A stretch of 6,091 nt of DNA from NCBI GenBank assembly GCA_038231495.1, contig JBBRLG010000459.1, forward strand, positions 1 through 6,091, given 5' to 3'. The DNA comes from JBBRLG01 sp038231495. Lineage in GTDB: Bacteria; Planctomycetota; Planctomycetia; Gemmatales; Gemmataceae. The position numbers and the translations under genes were made by a program. The notes beneath the pieces were generated by a model. That model was given only the letters and a program-made list of their open reading frames with translations. It ran no database searches and had not been told where the DNA came from. Below are positions 5,362 to 6,091 of this stretch, piece after piece (the first letter of the stretch is position 1; every line of letters begins with the position of its first letter).

Positions 5362-6075
5362 ATGAAGTCTCCCCTTCCGGGCATGGACCCGTTCCTGGAA
5401 CTGCCGGCTTACTGGTCGGACTTCCATGCCACGTTCGTCAATTACTGGTGCGAAGCCATCGCCGACGCCTTGCCGTTTCAATACGAGGCGACGATCGGCG
5501 AGCGCGTCAATCTGATCGAACATGACCCCGAGGTGAGAAAACTCGGCATTCTGGACCAGGTGACCATTCCGCTGTCGGTCCTCGACGGGCCGCGGGAATT
5601 GTACATCGAAATCCTCCACCGGCCCGAGCGCAGCCTGGTAACCACCTTGGAACTGCTCTCGCCGGCCAATAAGGAGAACCCGGGGCGCATCCAGTACCTG
5701 GCGAAACGGCGCGCGTTGGTTTTTCAGGATGTCCACCTCGTGGAACTGGACCTCCTTTTCCAGGGGCAGCGCCTGCCCTTGCAACAGCCTTTGCCCCAGG
5801 CGGACTATTATTATCTGCTATCGCGCGGCGACCGGCGGCCGGATTGCGACGTGTACCGTTGGATGTTGCGGCAACCGCTGCCGACCTTGCCCGTGCCGCT
5901 GCGGCACCCGGACCCGGACATGAACATTGATTTGGGGGCCGTGTTCGCCACGGCTTACGAGCGGGGCCGTTTCGGGCGTCGTATCCCGTACCAGTCGTCG
6001 CCGCCCGCTTTTCTGCGCGAAGAGGATCGCCAATGGGTTGAAACACTGGCGCGGCGGGCGAGCGGGGTTGCGTAA
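5362..6075 (+). CDS. DUF4058 family protein
   Basis: A 237-aa protein of the DUF4058 family, common in planctomycetes and cyanobacteria and without a known function. Family marks: the N-terminus SPLPGMDPFLE (3-13) followed by W18 and a helical stretch; GERVNLIE (47-54); the central block TLELLSPANKENPG with YLAKRR (95-117); VELDLL (127-132); and a C-terminal 'YERGRFGRRIPY'. The N-terminal PGMDP motif and the GGAG at 5348-5351 fix the start at 5362. The family is often around 250 aa; this copy is slightly short, mainly in the segment between residues about 54 and 80. The pattern of conserved E97, K104, K115, E128 and D130 over predicted strands is reminiscent of a PD-(D/E)XK-like nuclease fold, but this is my inference. 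No signal peptide or membrane helix; probably cytosolic. It appears to be transcribed on its own from the TATAAT at 5320. Confidence 0.88.
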   Translation: MKSPLPGMDPFLELPAYWSDFHATFVNYWCEAIADALPFQYEATIGERVNLIEHDPEVRKLGILDQVTIPLSVLDGPRELYIEILHRPERSLVTTLELLSPANKENPGRIQYLAKRRALVFQDVHLVELDLLFQGQRLPLQQPLPQADYYYLLSRGDRRPDCDVYRWMLRQPLPTLPVPLRHPDPDMNIDLGAVFATAYERGRFGRRIPYQSSPPAFLREEDRQWVETLARRASGVA

Positions 6076-6091
6076 GCGCCCCGAGCACTCG

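Noticed and set aside
5507..6088. 193-codon minus-strand frame over the DUF4058 gene
   Set aside because: Ala/Pro/Arg-rich translation without motifs; the + strand gene has clear DUF4058 signatures.

Overview
The window looks like a piece of a planctomycete chromosome, most likely from the Gemmata group. The sequence is G+C-rich. The kinase opens with the 'IPGYELLE' type of N-terminus common in that phylum. The neighbours (a secreted GH2 enzyme, a DUF4058 protein and Rpn/DUF4351-like fragments) are families I associate with these genomes. This assignment is inference from family content; no rRNA or other phylogenetic marker is present. All supported genes lie on the + strand.

Layout. Bases 1-135 are non-coding, with a small GC palindrome and a GAAA microsatellite. 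A SprT-like zinc metalloprotein with two tandem CxxC...CxC zinc ribbons follows (136-762), then a compact cytosolic Ser/Thr protein kinase (879-1718). Next is a 760-aa exported glycoside hydrolase family 2 enzyme with an extra C-terminal beta-sandwich (1825-4107), closed by a perfect 20-bp stem hairpin (4113-4156). The stretch 4192-5142 is a decayed Rpn-type (recombination-promoting nuclease / DUF4351-like) locus. Its first gene has lost the N-terminal nuclease part and is interrupted by a 136-bp non-autonomous element. Its second gene is a free-standing 100-aa copy of the same C-terminal module. A short intergenic region with a weak hairpin and a TATAAT box leads to a DUF4058 gene (5362-6075).

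How the parts relate. The first three genes show no common pathway; they are unrelated housekeeping or accessory genes in one orientation, separated by roughly 105-115 bp. The informative part is 4469-5142. The insertion has exact 12-bp terminal inverted repeats starting GTAA and an exact 8-bp target duplication (CCAAGTTT). Removing 144 bp in silico restores one continuous frame. The restored protein aligns without gaps to the downstream 100-aa protein (40 of 69 identical by hand count). The locus therefore records a truncation, a tandem module duplication and a MITE insertion. The surviving stand-alone C-terminal module resembles, in architecture only, the small intragenic RpnS antitoxins of enterobacterial rpn genes.
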